This document shows, one piece after another, positions 52,026 to 61,201 of a stretch of 64,000 bases of DNA (position 1 is its first letter; each line of letters starts with the position of its first letter). The stretch covers positions 558,001 to 622,000 of the forward strand of contig NZ_CP163302.1 in the NCBI RefSeq assembly GCF_041022165.1, written 5' to 3'. The translations under genes and the position numbers were made by a program. The notes under the pieces are model-generated. The model did no database searches, was not told where the DNA came from, and saw nothing but the letters and a program-made list of their open reading frames with translations. Source of the stretch: Sinomonas sp. P10A9. Its GTDB lineage: Bacteria; Actinomycetota; Actinomycetes; Actinomycetales; Micrococcaceae.

Positions 52026-53360
52026 TTAGTGGAACTGGCCCTCTTCGGTGGATCCCACGAGGGCGAGGGTGCTGGCGTTCGGGTTCAGCGCCGTGGAGAC
52101 CAGATCGAAGTAGCCGGTGCCCACTTCGCGCTGGTGCTTGGTTGCGGTGTAGCCGCGGTCTTCGGAGGCGAACTCGCGCTCCTGGAGGTCGACGTACGCG
52201 CTCATGCCGTTTCGGGCGTAGCCGTGGGCGAGATCGAACATCGAGTAGTTGAGGGCGTGGAAGCCAGCCAAGGTGATGAACTGGAACTTGAAGCCCATCG
52301 CGCCGAGTTCGCGCTGGAACGTGGCGATCGTCGTGTCGTCGAGGTGCTTCTTCCAGTTGAACGACGGCGAGCAGTTGTACGCGAGCATCTGGTCCGGGAA
52401 CTCGGCCTTGACGGCCTCGGCGAACTTCCGGGCGAGCTCGAGGTCCGGGGTGCCCGTCTCCATCCAGATGAGGTCGGAGTACGGGGCATAGGCCTTGGCA
52501 CGGGCGATGCAGGGCTCGATACCGTTCTTGACCCGGTAGAAGCCCTCGGCCGTGCGCACCGGCTGTCCCCCTTCGCGGAGGATGAACTCCTGGTCCCGCT
52601 CGTCGACGTCGGTCGTGATGAGGGTCGCGGCCTCGGCGTCGGTACGGGCGATGATGACGCTCGGCACGCCGGCGACGTCGGCGGCGAGCCGAGCAGCATT
52701 GAGGGTGCGGATGTGCTGCTGGGTCGGGATGAGGACCTTGCCGCCCAGATGGCCGCACTTCTTCTCGGATGCGAGCTGGTCCTCCCAGTGAACGCCGGCG
52801 GCACCGGCCTGGATCATGGACTTCATGAGCTCGTAGGCGTTGAGCGGGCCGCCGAAGCCAGCCTCGGCGTCCGCCACGATCGGGACCAGCCAGTCCTCGA
52901 CCGTCTGCTTGCCCTCGGAGAACTCGATCTGGTCAGCGCGCTGCAGCGCGTTGTTGATGCGGCGGACGACGGCGGGCACGGAGTTCGCGGGGTAGAGCGA
53001 CTGGTCCGGGTACGTGTTGCCGGACAGGTTGGCGTCGGCGGCGACCTGCCAGCCGGAGAGGTAGATGGCCTTGAGGCCCGCCTTGACCTGCTGCACGGCC
53101 TGGTTGCCGGTGAGGGCGCCGAGGGCGTTGATGTAGCCTTCGCCGTCTGCGCGGCCCTCGGTCACGGACTTCCAGAGCTTCTCCGCACCGCGGCGGGCCA
53201 GCGTGTTCTCCTCCGGAACTCGGCCGCGGAGGCGGATGACGTCCTCGGCGCTGTAGTCGCGGGTCAAGCCGTCCCAGCGCGGGTCGGCGGACCACTCGAG
53301 CTTGAGGGCCTCGGCCTGCTGCTCGAGGGACTGGTTCTGGGGCTCGGGCTGTGCGGTCAT
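52026..53360 (-). CDS. aceA: isocitrate lyase
   Basis: This 444-aa enzyme cleaves isocitrate to succinate and glyoxylate, allowing growth on acetate and fatty acids. The catalytic KKCGH is at 200-204 (Cys202). [20 protein letters not shown] and [20 protein letters not shown] carry Mg and substrate ligands, and [11 protein letters not shown] is conserved. The open frame extends upstream, but ATG 53360 has GAAGGAGA before it and fits the family length. The regulator of RamB type is divergent. Confidence 0.97.
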   Translation of the reverse strand: MTAQPEPQNQSLEQQAEALKLEWSADPRWDGLTRDYSAEDVIRLRGRVPEENTLARRGAEKLWKSVTEGRADGEGYINALGALTGNQAVQQVKAGLKAIYLSGWQVAADANLSGNTYPDQSLYPANSVPAVVRRINNALQRADQIEFSEGKQTVEDWLVPIVADAEAGFGGPLNAYELMKSMIQAGAAGVHWEDQLASEKKCGHLGGKVLIPTQQHIRTLNAARLAADVAGVPSVIIARTDAEAATLITTDVDERDQEFILREGGQPVRTAEGFYRVKNGIEPCIARAKAYAPYSDLIWMETGTPDLELARKFAEAVKAEFPDQMLAYNCSPSFNWKKHLDDTTIATFQRELGAMGFKFQFITLAGFHALNYSMFDLAHGYARNGMSAYVDLQEREFASEDRGYTATKHQREVGTGYFDLVSTALNPNASTLALVGSTEEGQFH

Positions 53361-53440
53361 GGCGGGTCTCCTTCGACTCGGGTGCTTCGGCCCCTGCGGG
53401 CCTCCGATGACTTCGGCTTCGCTCAGCCACCGGGCGATTT

Positions 53441-53489
53441 GTTCTTCGTGAGAACAACTTTTCCGTGTCTGCAACCCCTGCAACAGACA
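53441..53489. promoter_or_regulatory. candidate operators between aceA and the RamB-like gene
   Basis: Two inverted repeats: GTTCT-TCGTG-AGAAC (53441-53455) and TGTCTG...CAGACA (53466-53489), the latter framing two TGCAAC repeats. Both fall in the AT-richer divergent region where a glyoxylate-bypass regulator would bind. TGCAA half-sites are reminiscent of known RamB targets, from memory. Confidence 0.5.
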
Positions 53490-53520
53490 AATGAGCTAGA
53501 AAGAAATGCAGATCTTCACG

Positions 53521-53526
53521 TATCCT
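53521..53526 (+). promoter_or_regulatory. -10 element TATCCT, leaderless pattern
   Basis: TATCCT ends 6 nt before the ATG at 53533, which supports that codon over the upstream in-frame ATG at 53506. Confidence 0.5.
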
Positions 53527-53532
53527 CAAGAA

Positions 53533-55029
53533 ATGCCGCGTCAAGCCTCTTGGGTTCGCCCCGCCGCCCCCGCCGCCGCGCCGACCTCTGCCGGGGGAGG
53601 CGGTGTCGACGTCATCAGCTTGGGCCGCCGCGTGCGGCATCTGAGGAAGGCCGCCGGCCTCACTCTCGACGAGCTGGGCACCGCAGTCGGGGCGGCGGCG
53701 AGCCAGCTGAGCCTCATCGAGAACGGCAAGCGCGAGCCGAAGCTGGGACTCCTGCAGCAGCTCGCCGGGGCGCTCGGCGTCGGCATCGATGCGCTGCTCG
53801 GCGCGGAGCCCCCGAGCCGTCGCGCGGCGCTCGAGATCGAGCTCGAGCGCTATCAGCGCAGCCCGCTCTACGAGAACCTGAATCTCCCCAAGATCCGCGT
53901 CTCCTCGCGGCTGCCGCTCGACGTGATCGAGGCCCAGCTCGGGCTCCTGCACGAGCTCGAGCGCAAGATGAACGAACAGGTTGCCACCCCCGAGGAGGCC
54001 CGCCGAGCCAACGGCGAGCTGCGCCGCATGATGCGCGAGCGGGGCAACTACTTCCCCGAGTACGAGGCCGAGGCTCAGAGGGTCCTCGCGCAGGTCGGCT
54101 ACACCTCGGGCCCGCTGAGCCAGCACACCATCTCGGACATCGCGACGCACTTGGGGTTCACTCTCCATCACGTCGGCGATCTGCCCCACTCCACGCGGAG
54201 TGTGACCGACCTGAAGAACCGCAGGATTTATCTCACCCACAGCCAGCGGTCCGACCATGACCCGCGCTCGGTGTTGCTCCAGGCGCTCGGGCACTATGTC
54301 CTCGGACACGAGACGCCGAAGTCCTATGGCGATTTCCTCGCGCAGCGGGTCGCGACCAACTACTTCGCGGCCGCGCTCCTGCTGCCGGAGCAGACCACGG
54401 TCGAGTTCCTTCAGCGGGCCAAGGCCGCCAAGGAGATCTCAGTGGACGATCTCCGTGACGCATTCTCCGTCAGCTACGAGACGGCAGCCCACCGATTCAC
54501 GAACCTCGCGACCAAGCACCTCGGGCTCACGACGCATTTCCAGAAGACGCACCAGTCGGGCATCATCTACAAGGCCTACGAGAATGACGGCGTCAACTTC
54601 CCGATGGACCACACGGGCGCGATCGAGGGCCAGCCGTCCTGCAAGGCGTGGACGAGCCGCGCCGTGTTCGACGTGCCGGACAAGTTCAGCTCCTACAGCC
54701 AGTACACCGACACGGTCACCGGCACGTTCTGGTGCACCGCACGCACCGAGCGCAGTGCGACGGGCGAATTCTCGCTCAGCATCGGCGTCCCGTACCACCA
54801 GGTGAAGTGGTTCCGCGGGAGGGAGACGACGGCGCGTGCGGTCTCACGCTGTCCCGATCCGGACTGCTGCCGCCGCCCGCCCGCAGAGCTCAGCGAGCAT
54901 TGGTCCGGCAACGCCTGGCCGTCCGCACGGGCGCACTCGCACCTGCTCGCGGCCATGCCGCCAGGCGCCTTCCCCGGGGTCGACGAGACCGAGGTGTACT
55001 CGTTCCTCGAGGCCCACTCGGGGGCCTGA
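53533..55029 (+). CDS. ramB: RamB-type short-chain fatty acyl transcriptional regulator (XRE + IrrE-like domain)
   Basis: This 498-aa regulator is divergent from aceA. The N-terminal Cro/C1 HTH begins LGRRVRHLRKAAGLTLDELG and has SQLSLIENGKREPKLGLLQQ. A middle IrrE/ImmA-like region has IATHLGFTLHHVGDLPHSTR, ALGHYVLGHETPKSYGDFLA, with H-Y-x-x-G-H-E partly matching a metallopeptidase motif. The C-terminal DUF2083 part includes CRCPDPDCCRRPP-like cysteines (RCPDPDCCRRPPAELS). In Corynebacterium and Mycobacterium RamB controls aceA/aceB. Start 53533 is preferred over 53506 because of the TATCCT box; the extra 9 residues upstream are not conserved-looking. Confidence 0.92.
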   Translation: MPRQASWVRPAAPAAAPTSAGGGGVDVISLGRRVRHLRKAAGLTLDELGTAVGAAASQLSLIENGKREPKLGLLQQLAGALGVGIDALLGAEPPSRRAALEIELERYQRSPLYENLNLPKIRVSSRLPLDVIEAQLGLLHELERKMNEQVATPEEARRANGELRRMMRERGNYFPEYEAEAQRVLAQVGYTSGPLSQHTISDIATHLGFTLHHVGDLPHSTRSVTDLKNRRIYLTHSQRSDHDPRSVLLQALGHYVLGHETPKSYGDFLAQRVATNYFAAALLLPEQTTVEFLQRAKAAKEISVDDLRDAFSVSYETAAHRFTNLATKHLGLTTHFQKTHQSGIIYKAYENDGVNFPMDHTGAIEGQPSCKAWTSRAVFDVPDKFSSYSQYTDTVTGTFWCTARTERSATGEFSLSIGVPYHQVKWFRGRETTARAVSRCPDPDCCRRPPAELSEHWSGNAWPSARAHSHLLAAMPPGAFPGVDETEVYSFLEAHSGA

Positions 55030-55044
55030 GCGCGAGGTTGGGCG

Positions 55045-55072
55045 CGTCAGGTCGATGGCGTCAGGTCGATGA
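55045..55072. repeat. 14-bp tandem duplication after ramB
   Basis: CGTCAGGTCGATGG (55045-55058) is followed by CGTCAGGTCGATGA (55059-55072). It lies in the 55-bp gap between the convergent ramB and 82-aa genes. Confidence 0.6.
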
Positions 55073-55084
55073 CGCCTGCTCCGG

Positions 55085-55333
55085 TCACCCCGGGAACGGC
55101 CGGGCCGGGATGTCCGGCTGGCCATCGTGGTCCTCGTCGCCGTACGCGCGCATGGCGATCCGGTCGGCGAGTTCTTCGTTGATCGGATACGGCGGGACCT
55201 GCCTGAAGGCGTGTGCCTCCCGCTTGGGCTTGCGCGCCTCCGGTGCCGTCTTGGCCGGCCTTGATTCGGCATGCTCGGCCGCGGACTCCCCGGCCGTCTC
55301 GGCGGGTTCCTCATGCTTCTTGAAAAGGCCCAT
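55085..55333 (-). CDS. small charged cytoplasmic protein, 82 aa
   Basis: The start ATG 55333 is supported by GGGGAGGA 5 nt upstream; the open frame extends further but without signal. Residues 1-45 are Glu/Ala/Lys-rich and disordered (MGLFKKHEEPAETAGESAAE). The C-terminal HAFRQVPPYPINEELADRIA, MRAYGDEDHDGQPDIPARPF looks conserved and carries a DxDxDGxPD acidic motif. There is no membrane helix. It is not recognised. Confidence 0.7.
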   Translation of the reverse strand: MGLFKKHEEPAETAGESAAEHAESRPAKTAPEARKPKREAHAFRQVPPYPINEELADRIAMRAYGDEDHDGQPDIPARPFPG

Positions 55334-55483
55334 GGTGTCCTCCCCAGACGGTGTGCACTTCAGCTCGGTGCGATTCAACTCGCTCCTTCACCATACGCCG
55401 AAACCCCGGGGAAATTCAGAGGTCCGGAGGCCCCACAGGCGCGCCGAGGCCTCCAGGTCCGCGAAGGCATGGAGACCGGTGTT

Positions 55484-55535
55484 CCTCCCGCGGAGTAACG
55501 CCATGCCGTCATTCATGGCGTTACTTCGCGGGGGG
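55484..55535. promoter_or_regulatory. long inverted repeat upstream of the CGNR gene
   Basis: AGTAACGCCATG (55494-55505) pairs perfectly with CATGGCGTTACT (55514-55525) across an 8-nt spacer. After one G-T position, the helix continues with CCGCG/CGCGG and further G-C and G-T pairs. It lies between two divergent genes, 34 nt before the CGNR start, so it is either an operator or a structure upstream of the -10 box. Confidence 0.6.
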
Positions 55536-55555
55536 ATGTGTCTGGCCGGGCCGTC

Positions 55556-55561
55556 TAGGGT
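55556..55561 (+). promoter_or_regulatory. -10 element TAGGGT, leaderless pattern
   Basis: TAGGGT ends 7 nt before the ATG at 55569, just downstream of the long inverted repeat. Confidence 0.5.
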
Positions 55562-55568
55562 TTGAGCC

Positions 55569-56267
55569 ATGGGGGACACGAGCGTCACGCACGCAGGGGC
55601 ATTGACCGCGCTCACGGCGCTCCTGGCGACGGCGCCGTCGCCAGGGCTTCCCGAGGGCCTCCACTATCCGGGCCAGCTGGTGATGTTCGCGACGGCTGCC
55701 GGGCTCGCGGTGGAGTCCGACTCCAGTGTTCCCACCATCGAGGAACTGGTGCGGGCTGCACGGATCAGGGTCAGGGAACGGTATGGGGAGCCGCCCGAGG
55801 AAGAGGAGCAGGAAGAGGATCTGCAGGAAGCCGCTGCGCAGCCCTTCGCGGAGCCGTGTCCGGAGCCCGTTTTCGAGGATGTCGCGGCTGTCACCCGGCT
55901 GCGTGATCGACTGGCCCGCGCGCTGTGGGCGCCGGAGGCGGCTGAGTGCCGGGACGAGCTGGCGGCCATCGCGATCGACTTCCGCCTCATCCCGGGGCTC
56001 ACCGATCAGGACATGCTCGCCGTTCGTTCGGCCTCAGGGGACTTCGCGTCGCTGCTGGCCGCCAAACTCGTGGGGGCGTCGCTCCAGCTCGTGGCAGCTG
56101 GGCTGCGGGGTCGGCTTCGACGCTGCGGGGACTACGAGTGCATGAGCCCGTTCGTCGACCGGAGCGCCTCGGGGCACGGGCTGTACTGTACGCCTACCTG
56201 CGCCAGCAGAGTGCGGGCGCGGAGGCGGCGGAATCGGCAGTTCGAAGAGGGTCAACCTATCGGTTGA
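55569..56267 (+). CDS. CGNR zinc finger domain-containing protein (ABATE type)
   Basis: This 232-aa protein has an N-terminal ABATE-like helical domain of about 150 residues, with a Glu-rich loop (PPEEEEQEEDLQEAAA). It ends in a treble-clef zinc finger: RRCGDYECMSPFVDRSASGH then GLYCTPTCASRVRARRRR, with Cys pairs C-x4-C and C-x3-C. CGNR proteins are thought to be stress-related transcription regulators. The family's Asn-Arg after the last Cys is here Ala-Ser-Arg, a mild variant. The start follows a TAGGGT box by 7 nt. Confidence 0.85.
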   Translation: MGDTSVTHAGALTALTALLATAPSPGLPEGLHYPGQLVMFATAAGLAVESDSSVPTIEELVRAARIRVRERYGEPPEEEEQEEDLQEAAAQPFAEPCPEPVFEDVAAVTRLRDRLARALWAPEAAECRDELAAIAIDFRLIPGLTDQDMLAVRSASGDFASLLAAKLVGASLQLVAAGLRGRLRRCGDYECMSPFVDRSASGHGLYCTPTCASRVRARRRRNRQFEEGQPIG

Positions 56268-56289
56268 TGGATGGACGCGCGCGGATTCC

Positions 56290-56295
56290 TAACGT
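56290..56295 (+). promoter_or_regulatory. -10 element TAACGT, leaderless pattern
   Basis: TAACGT ends 6 nt before the GTG at 56302. TTGATG (56264-56269) upstream gives a long 20-nt spacer. The same TAACGT box precedes the MHS gene at 62002. Confidence 0.5.
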
Positions 56296-56301
56296 TGGAG
56301 T

Positions 56302-58521
56302 GTGACCACAACAGCACCTCGGACAACTCCTAGTCCTAGCAAGAGCCCGGCCAAGGCACCCGCCCGCGCGCCCCGCTGGCTCCGCATCCTCCTGCCCGCA
56401 GTCCTTATCCTCGTCTGGCTCGCCGTGTTCGGCGTGGGCGAGCGCGCGTTCGGGGAGGTGAACAAGGTCGCCGTCAACGACGCGTCCGAGCACCTGCCCG
56501 CGAGCGCGGAGGCCACCCAGGTCCAGCACTTGACGGACCTGTTCCGCGACGGCACCCTCGTCCCGGCGACGATCGTGTTCTCCAAGGACACGGCCTTCAC
56601 GCCCGTCGAAACCCAGGACCTCACCGCGCTCGCGAAGGACCTTGCCCGCGAGCACGGTGTGGCCGTCAGCCAGATCCCGGGCGGCGCGCCGCGTCTCGTC
56701 CCCTCCGAGGACGGCAAGGCCGCCACCGTGTTCCTCCCTCTCGAGAAGAACAACCCGGCCGCCGGCATCAAGCTTTCCGACACGGTCAAGAACCTCCGCA
56801 CCGACCTTGGGAACCGCAGGATCGACGGTGTTCAGGCCAATGTGACAGGCCCCGCCGGCCTCTCCGCGGACATCGCCGGCGCATTCAGCGGACTTGACGG
56901 GCTCCTGCTCGTAGTCGCGCTTGCCGTCGTGCTCCTGATCCTCGTGATCGTGTACCGCTCGCCGCTCCTACCGCTCATCGTGCTTGGATCCTCGCTCGTC
57001 GCGCTGACGGGAGCGATGGCGGTCGTCGTCGCGCTCGCGAAGGCCGGGGTGCTGCTCCTGTCCGGGCAGACGCAGGGCATCCTCATGATCCTCGTGATCG
57101 GCGCCGCGACGGACTATTCGCTCCTGTACGTCTCCCGCTATCGCGAGGAGCTCGCCGTCCGCGAGTCCAAGTGGGCAGCAACCTGGTCCGCGCTGCGTGG
57201 GGCGTTCGAGCCGATCAGCGCGTCTGCCGGAACCGTGGTTGCCGCGCTCCTGTGTCTCTTGCTCTCCGACCTGAACTCGAACAAGGCGCTCGGCCCCGTC
57301 GCGGCGATCGGGATCGCGTTCGCCTACCTTGTCTCGCTCACGCTCCTGCCTGCCCTCATGTAGTGGGCCGGCAAGGTCGCCTACTGGCCGCGCAAGACGG
57401 CGGTGACCGGGCGGAACGAAGCGGTTCCGGCGTCGCCCGACCGGCGCGGCGGCATCTGGGGCTGGGTGTCCCGACTCATCGCCACGCGTCCGCGCACGGT
57501 CTGGGCCGCCTCGCTCGTGATCCTCATCGGCATGGGCGTAGGCATGACCGGCTTCAAGGCGGACGGCGTCCCGACCAGCGACTTCGTGGTGGGCCACTCC
57601 GACGCCCGCGACGGCCAGGCCGCGCTCGCGGCGCACTTCCCCGCGGGGGCCGGCCAGCCCGCCGTCGTGATTGCGCCGGAGACCAAGGCTGCCGATGTCA
57701 CGAGCCTGCTCAAGGGCGAATCCGGAGTCAGCTCCGTGCGGCAGTCCGGCACCGCCGTCGACGGCAAGGTCATGCTCGAAGTGACGCTGGCCAACGCGCC
57801 CGAGTCGAGCGAGGCCGAGCAGACCATCACAACGATGCGATCCGACATCGCCGCCAAGGGGTGGCATGGGCCGGACGGGCAAGACGCCGATAGGCAAAGC
57901 GCCGAAAGGCAAAGCGCCGAAAGGCAAAGCGCAGTCCTCGTGGGCGGCCCGACCGCCGTCGCGCTCGACACCAACGAGACCACGATCCACGACCGCAACC
58001 TCATCATCCCCGTGGTCCTCGGCGTGATCTTCGTGATTCTCGTGCTGCTGCTGCGCTCGATCGTCGCGCCGCTGCTGCTCGTGGGCACCGTGGTGGTCTC
58101 GTTCGCCGCGTCGCTGGGAGTCTCAGCCCTCGCGTTCAACAACGTGTTCCAGTTCCCGGGTGCGGATGCGTCCGTGCCGCTGTTCGGGTTCGTGTTCCTC
58201 GTGGCCCTGGGGATCGACTACAACATCTTCCTCATGAGCCGGGTCCGGGAGGAGTCGCGCAAGCACGGCACCCGCGAGGGCATCCTCCGGGGCCTGCGGT
58301 CAACGGGCGGCGTCATCACCTCCGCGGGCGTGGTGCTCGCGGCGACGTTCGCGGCGCTGGGCGTCCTGCCGGTCCTGTTCCTCGCGCAGATCAGCTTCAT
58401 CGTCGCGTTCGGCGTGCTGCTGGACACCATCCTCGTGCGCTCGCTCCTGGTCCCGGCCCTGTGCTACGACCTCGGCGACCGCATCTGGTGGCCGATCAGG
58501 CTGCGGCGGCTGGCCGGCTAA
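56302..58521 (+). pseudogene. MMPL/RND family exporter split by an in-frame TAG
   Basis: One continuous reading frame of 739 codons is interrupted only by TAG at codon 354 (57361-57363). Translation on either side is typical MMPL: TM1 near residue 25, an external domain, helices 2-6 with PLLPLIVLGSSLVALTGAMA, TDYSLLYVSRYREEL, SASAGTVVAALLCLLLSDLN and ending LTLLPALM before the stop. Then WAGKVAYWPRK, a second TM/loop/TM set with FVFLVALGIDYNIFLMSRVR and TSAGVVLAATFAALGVL. A single base change (TAC to TAG) would restore it. Without read-through only TM1-6 is made; the second half has a GTG at 57403 but no ribosome site. A sequencing error is possible. Confidence 0.8.
57886..57930 (+). repeat. 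15-bp tandem repeat in the MMPL gene, 3 copies
   Basis: GCCGA(T/A)AGGCAAAGC occurs at 57886-57900, 57901-57915 and 57916-57930. The last two are identical. They encode (A)(D/E)RQS pentapeptides in the second external loop, just before VLVGGPTAVALD. The base composition (AAAGGCAAAG) differs from the surrounding GC-rich codons. Confidence 0.85.
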
Positions 58522-58581
58522 CGGCGGGGGATGACCTTTGGGAGGTGACTTCCAGGAGTGACTTCCAGACGGGCGGGGCGG

Positions 58582-59619
58582 TCAACCGTGGAACTCACGG
58601 TAGGCCGCCTCGGCTGCGGGGTGCAGCGGGATGCCCGCGGTGTTGATGAGTGTCTCGGGGCTCAGGAACTGCACCCCGAGGCTCGTGCTCGGCACGAGCT
58701 CGCTCGCGTGCGTGAGCAGCAGGTTCACGGTGGCCCGGACTGTGTCCGCGTGGAGGTCTTCGCGGCACAGCAGCAGGTTCGCGGCGCCCACGGTCCACGT
58801 CGATGGGATCCCCTCGTACGCGCCGGCGGGGACGAGGACCCGCTCGTAGTACTCGCCGAAACGGGCCCGGGTCGGGGCGATGAGCGGCGAGAGGTCGATC
58901 AGGCGCAGGCCGACGTCCTTCGTCGCGGTGGCAACCGCGGCGGTCGGGACGCCGCCGGACCAGAACAGCGCCTCGACGTCCCCGGTGCGCAGAGCGGCGA
59001 GACCCTGGTTGAGGCCGAGGGACTCCTCGCGGACCGTGACGCCGGCCGCCTCCAGCAGGCGATGGGCCGTGAAGCCCGTGCCGGCCCCGGGCGCCCCGAC
59101 TCCCACCGCGCGGCCCGCAAGGTCGGCGACCGCGGCGATGCCGCTGTCCTTCCGCACGAGCAAGTGCACATAGTTCTCGTACACCCTCGCGAGCGCCATG
59201 AGTCTGGGGGATGCCGGGGCGGACGAGGGCGCCGGGCCGGCGATGCTGTTGATGCCGTTGGCAGCGGCATCTGCGAGCGAGATCCCGAGAGCGGCGCCGC
59301 CGGTGGCGATCCTGTCCATGTTGGCTACGCTGCCGCCCGTCTCGAGGGTGGACGCGTGCCGTGCCACTCCGTGCCGTTCGAGCGACTGCGCGAGGAGCGT
59401 CGCGAACTCGAGGTAGAAGCCGCCCTGCTCGCCCCCGGCCACCATGATCGAGTCGGCCGGGGGGACCGGGGCGCAGGCGGCCGCCGGGAGGACGAGCCCC
59501 GAAGCGGCGGCCGCGAGCCCGGCGCGGAGGAACCTGCGGCGGGTGAGCGGGGCAGGGGTGATCCGGGCGCGGGTGACACGGAACTCCGTCGGCCCAGGCG
59601 CCCCGGGCCGTTCAGGCAT
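58582..59619 (-). CDS. TAXI family TRAP-type solute-binding protein, Tat-exported lipoprotein
   Basis: This 345-aa protein has twin-arginine/lipobox signal RRRFLRAGLAAAASGLVLPA then AACAP (Cys near residue 49). The TAXI fold is visible in SIMVAGGEQGGFYLEFATLL, RHASTLETGGSVANMDRIAT, VGAPGAGTGFTAHRLLEAAG and ALFWSGGVPTAAVA. TAXI proteins normally feed a DctQM-type TRAP permease, which is absent. The ATG overlaps the histidine kinase stop by 8 nt, suggesting it acts with the kinase as a ligand receptor. Confidence 0.9.
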   Translation of the reverse strand: MPERPGAPGPTEFRVTRARITPAPLTRRRFLRAGLAAAASGLVLPAAACAPVPPADSIMVAGGEQGGFYLEFATLLAQSLERHGVARHASTLETGGSVANMDRIATGGAALGISLADAAANGINSIAGPAPSSAPASPRLMALARVYENYVHLLVRKDSGIAAVADLAGRAVGVGAPGAGTGFTAHRLLEAAGVTVREESLGLNQGLAALRTGDVEALFWSGGVPTAAVATATKDVGLRLIDLSPLIAPTRARFGEYYERVLVPAGAYEGIPSTWTVGAANLLLCREDLHADTVRATVNLLLTHASELVPSTSLGVQFLSPETLINTAGIPLHPAAEAAYREFHG

Positions 59620-61201
59620 GGTGTCCCTCCCCGCCGCGGGTGCCGTCCGCGCCGTCGTGCGGGAGGCCGGCGTCGTGCGCAGTGCCGTGCGCCAAGCCGC
59701 GCGCCGTGTCCGGCGCGGCCTCCTCGTGCACAGGGTCCGGCGTGCCTTCCTCAGTCGCACCCTCGCGCACCCCGGGAAACGCGGGGAACTCGACCCGCGC
59801 GACCAGGCCATGCGGCTCCGCGGCGGCGAGGACGAGGCGGCCTCCGTTGGCACCGGCGAGCTGCTCGACGATGGACAGGCCCAGGCCCGTGCCGCGTGTG
59901 CCCGCGGTCCGCGGGGAGCGCCAGAACCGGGTAGTCGAGGAGGCACGCTCTTCGGGCGTGAGGCCGGGGCCGTCGTCGGCGATCTCGATGACCACGGTCC
60001 CGCCGCGCAGCGAGACGCCCGCCCGCACGTTCGCGCCCGTGCCGCGTGCGGCGCCCTCCGGCCCCCCGTGCTTGATCGCATTCTCGAGCAACTCCCCGAC
60101 GATGTCCGTGAGGTCCGAGCGGTTTCCCCTGAACCGGAGTGGCTGGGCCGGCGGATCCGCGATCTCGATGCGGTCGCTGGCGCCCTCCGCGAGGGGTGCG
60201 ACGCGGCCTGCGGCGTCCGCGAGGACCGTCCAGGCGTCGAGGACCCCGGCGCGCTCGCCGAGGGACGACCCCGCGCCGCCGGGGGCGAGGCCCTCCTGGA
60301 CGCGGTGCTCGGCGGAGGCGAGGCGCAGGAGACCGTCGAGGATCTCCTCGACGTGCTCGAGCTCCCGGGTCATGCCTGCGGCCGCGTCCTTCTGGCCGGG
60401 CGTCTCGAGGGCGAGGGCAAGGAGGTCCGTGCGCAGGCGCAGCGCGCCGATGGGGTTGCGGAGCTGGTGCGAGGCGTCCGCGATGAGCTGTCGCTGGGCC
60501 TCCATGCTCTCGCTCACGTGCTCGGCCATGGTCGAGAAGGCCCGCGAGAGCCGCTGCAGCTCCGGTGGCCCCTCCTCGCGCAGGGGGGTGGCACGCCCCG
60601 ACTCCTCGAACGCCGCCACGGCGTCCGTGAGCCGGTGCACCGGCCGCAGCACCCACGCGGTGAGCCGCTCCGCGCCGGCTACGAGCAGGCCGGCCCCGGC
60701 CGCCGCCCCGAGGACGACGAGCAGCCAACGCTCCCGCAGCTTCTGCTGCGCGGCGCCCAGATCGACCTCGAGCGCCGTCTCTCCGAGGACCTGGTTCGCC
60801 GTTCCGAACGAGCGCGCGATCACCTGGGATGACCGCCCGAACGGCTGCACGGCGTCGAGCGAGGTGTTGCTGAGGCCGAGGCGGGCCTGGGCGAGGGCGT
60901 CGCCCACGTCCGTCCGGCTGGCGCTGAGGCCGCCGGAGGTCAGCGTGGCCTGCGGGGTCCGCACCACGATGCCCTCGCCGTAGAGGGCTGAGTATCGGTC
61001 CATGTCGCGCTGGAGCGGGACCGTGTCGCCGCTTGACGTCGCGTCGTCAGCCACCTGCGCGAACCGGTTGAGCGCGGCGACGCGGTTGATCTGCAGCTCC
61101 TGGGTGAGCTCACGGCTCACCGAGGCGAGGATCGAGGCGGACACCGCCACGACGATGAACAGCGCGAACAGGCTCAGGACGCCCAGGACCCGCAGCCTCA
61201 C
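59612..61201 (-). CDS. sensor histidine kinase
   Basis: This 529-aa kinase has TM1 at 6-28, an external domain of about 130 residues, TM2 near 160-184 and HAMP 185-235. HisKA has phospho-accepting His245 in LIADASHQLRNPIGALRLR. The HATPase domain has N-box LLENAIKHGG, G1 IADDGPGLTPEE and G2 GTGLGLSIVEQLAGANGG. The SHQLRNP (not SHELRTP) form is typical of TctE-like kinases. Its start overlaps the regulator stop (ATGA). Confidence 0.93.
   Translation of the reverse strand: MRLRVLGVLSLFALFIVVAVSASILASVSRELTQELQINRVAALNRFAQVADDATSSGDTVPLQRDMDRYSALYGEGIVVRTPQATLTSGGLSASRTDVGDALAQARLGLSNTSLDAVQPFGRSSQVIARSFGTANQVLGETALEVDLGAAQQKLRERWLLVVLGAAAGAGLLVAGAERLTAWVLRPVHRLTDAVAAFEESGRATPLREEGPPELQRLSRAFSTMAEHVSESMEAQRQLIADASHQLRNPIGALRLRTDLLALALETPGQKDAAAGMTRELEHVEEILDGLLRLASAEHRVQEGLAPGGAGSSLGERAGVLDAWTVLADAAGRVAPLAEGASDRIEIADPPAQPLRFRGNRSDLTDIVGELLENAIKHGGPEGAARGTGANVRAGVSLRGGTVVIEIADDGPGLTPEERASSTTRFWRSPRTAGTRGTGLGLSIVEQLAGANGGRLVLAAAEPHGLVARVEFPAFPGVREGATEEGTPDPVHEEAAPDTARGLAHGTAHDAGLPHDGADGTRGGEGHHA

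Noticed and set aside
57361..57363. Pyrrolysine or other recoded amber codon in the MMPL gene
   Set aside because: No pyl genes or recoding element are visible and the family has no such residue. A nonsense mutation or sequencing error is simpler.
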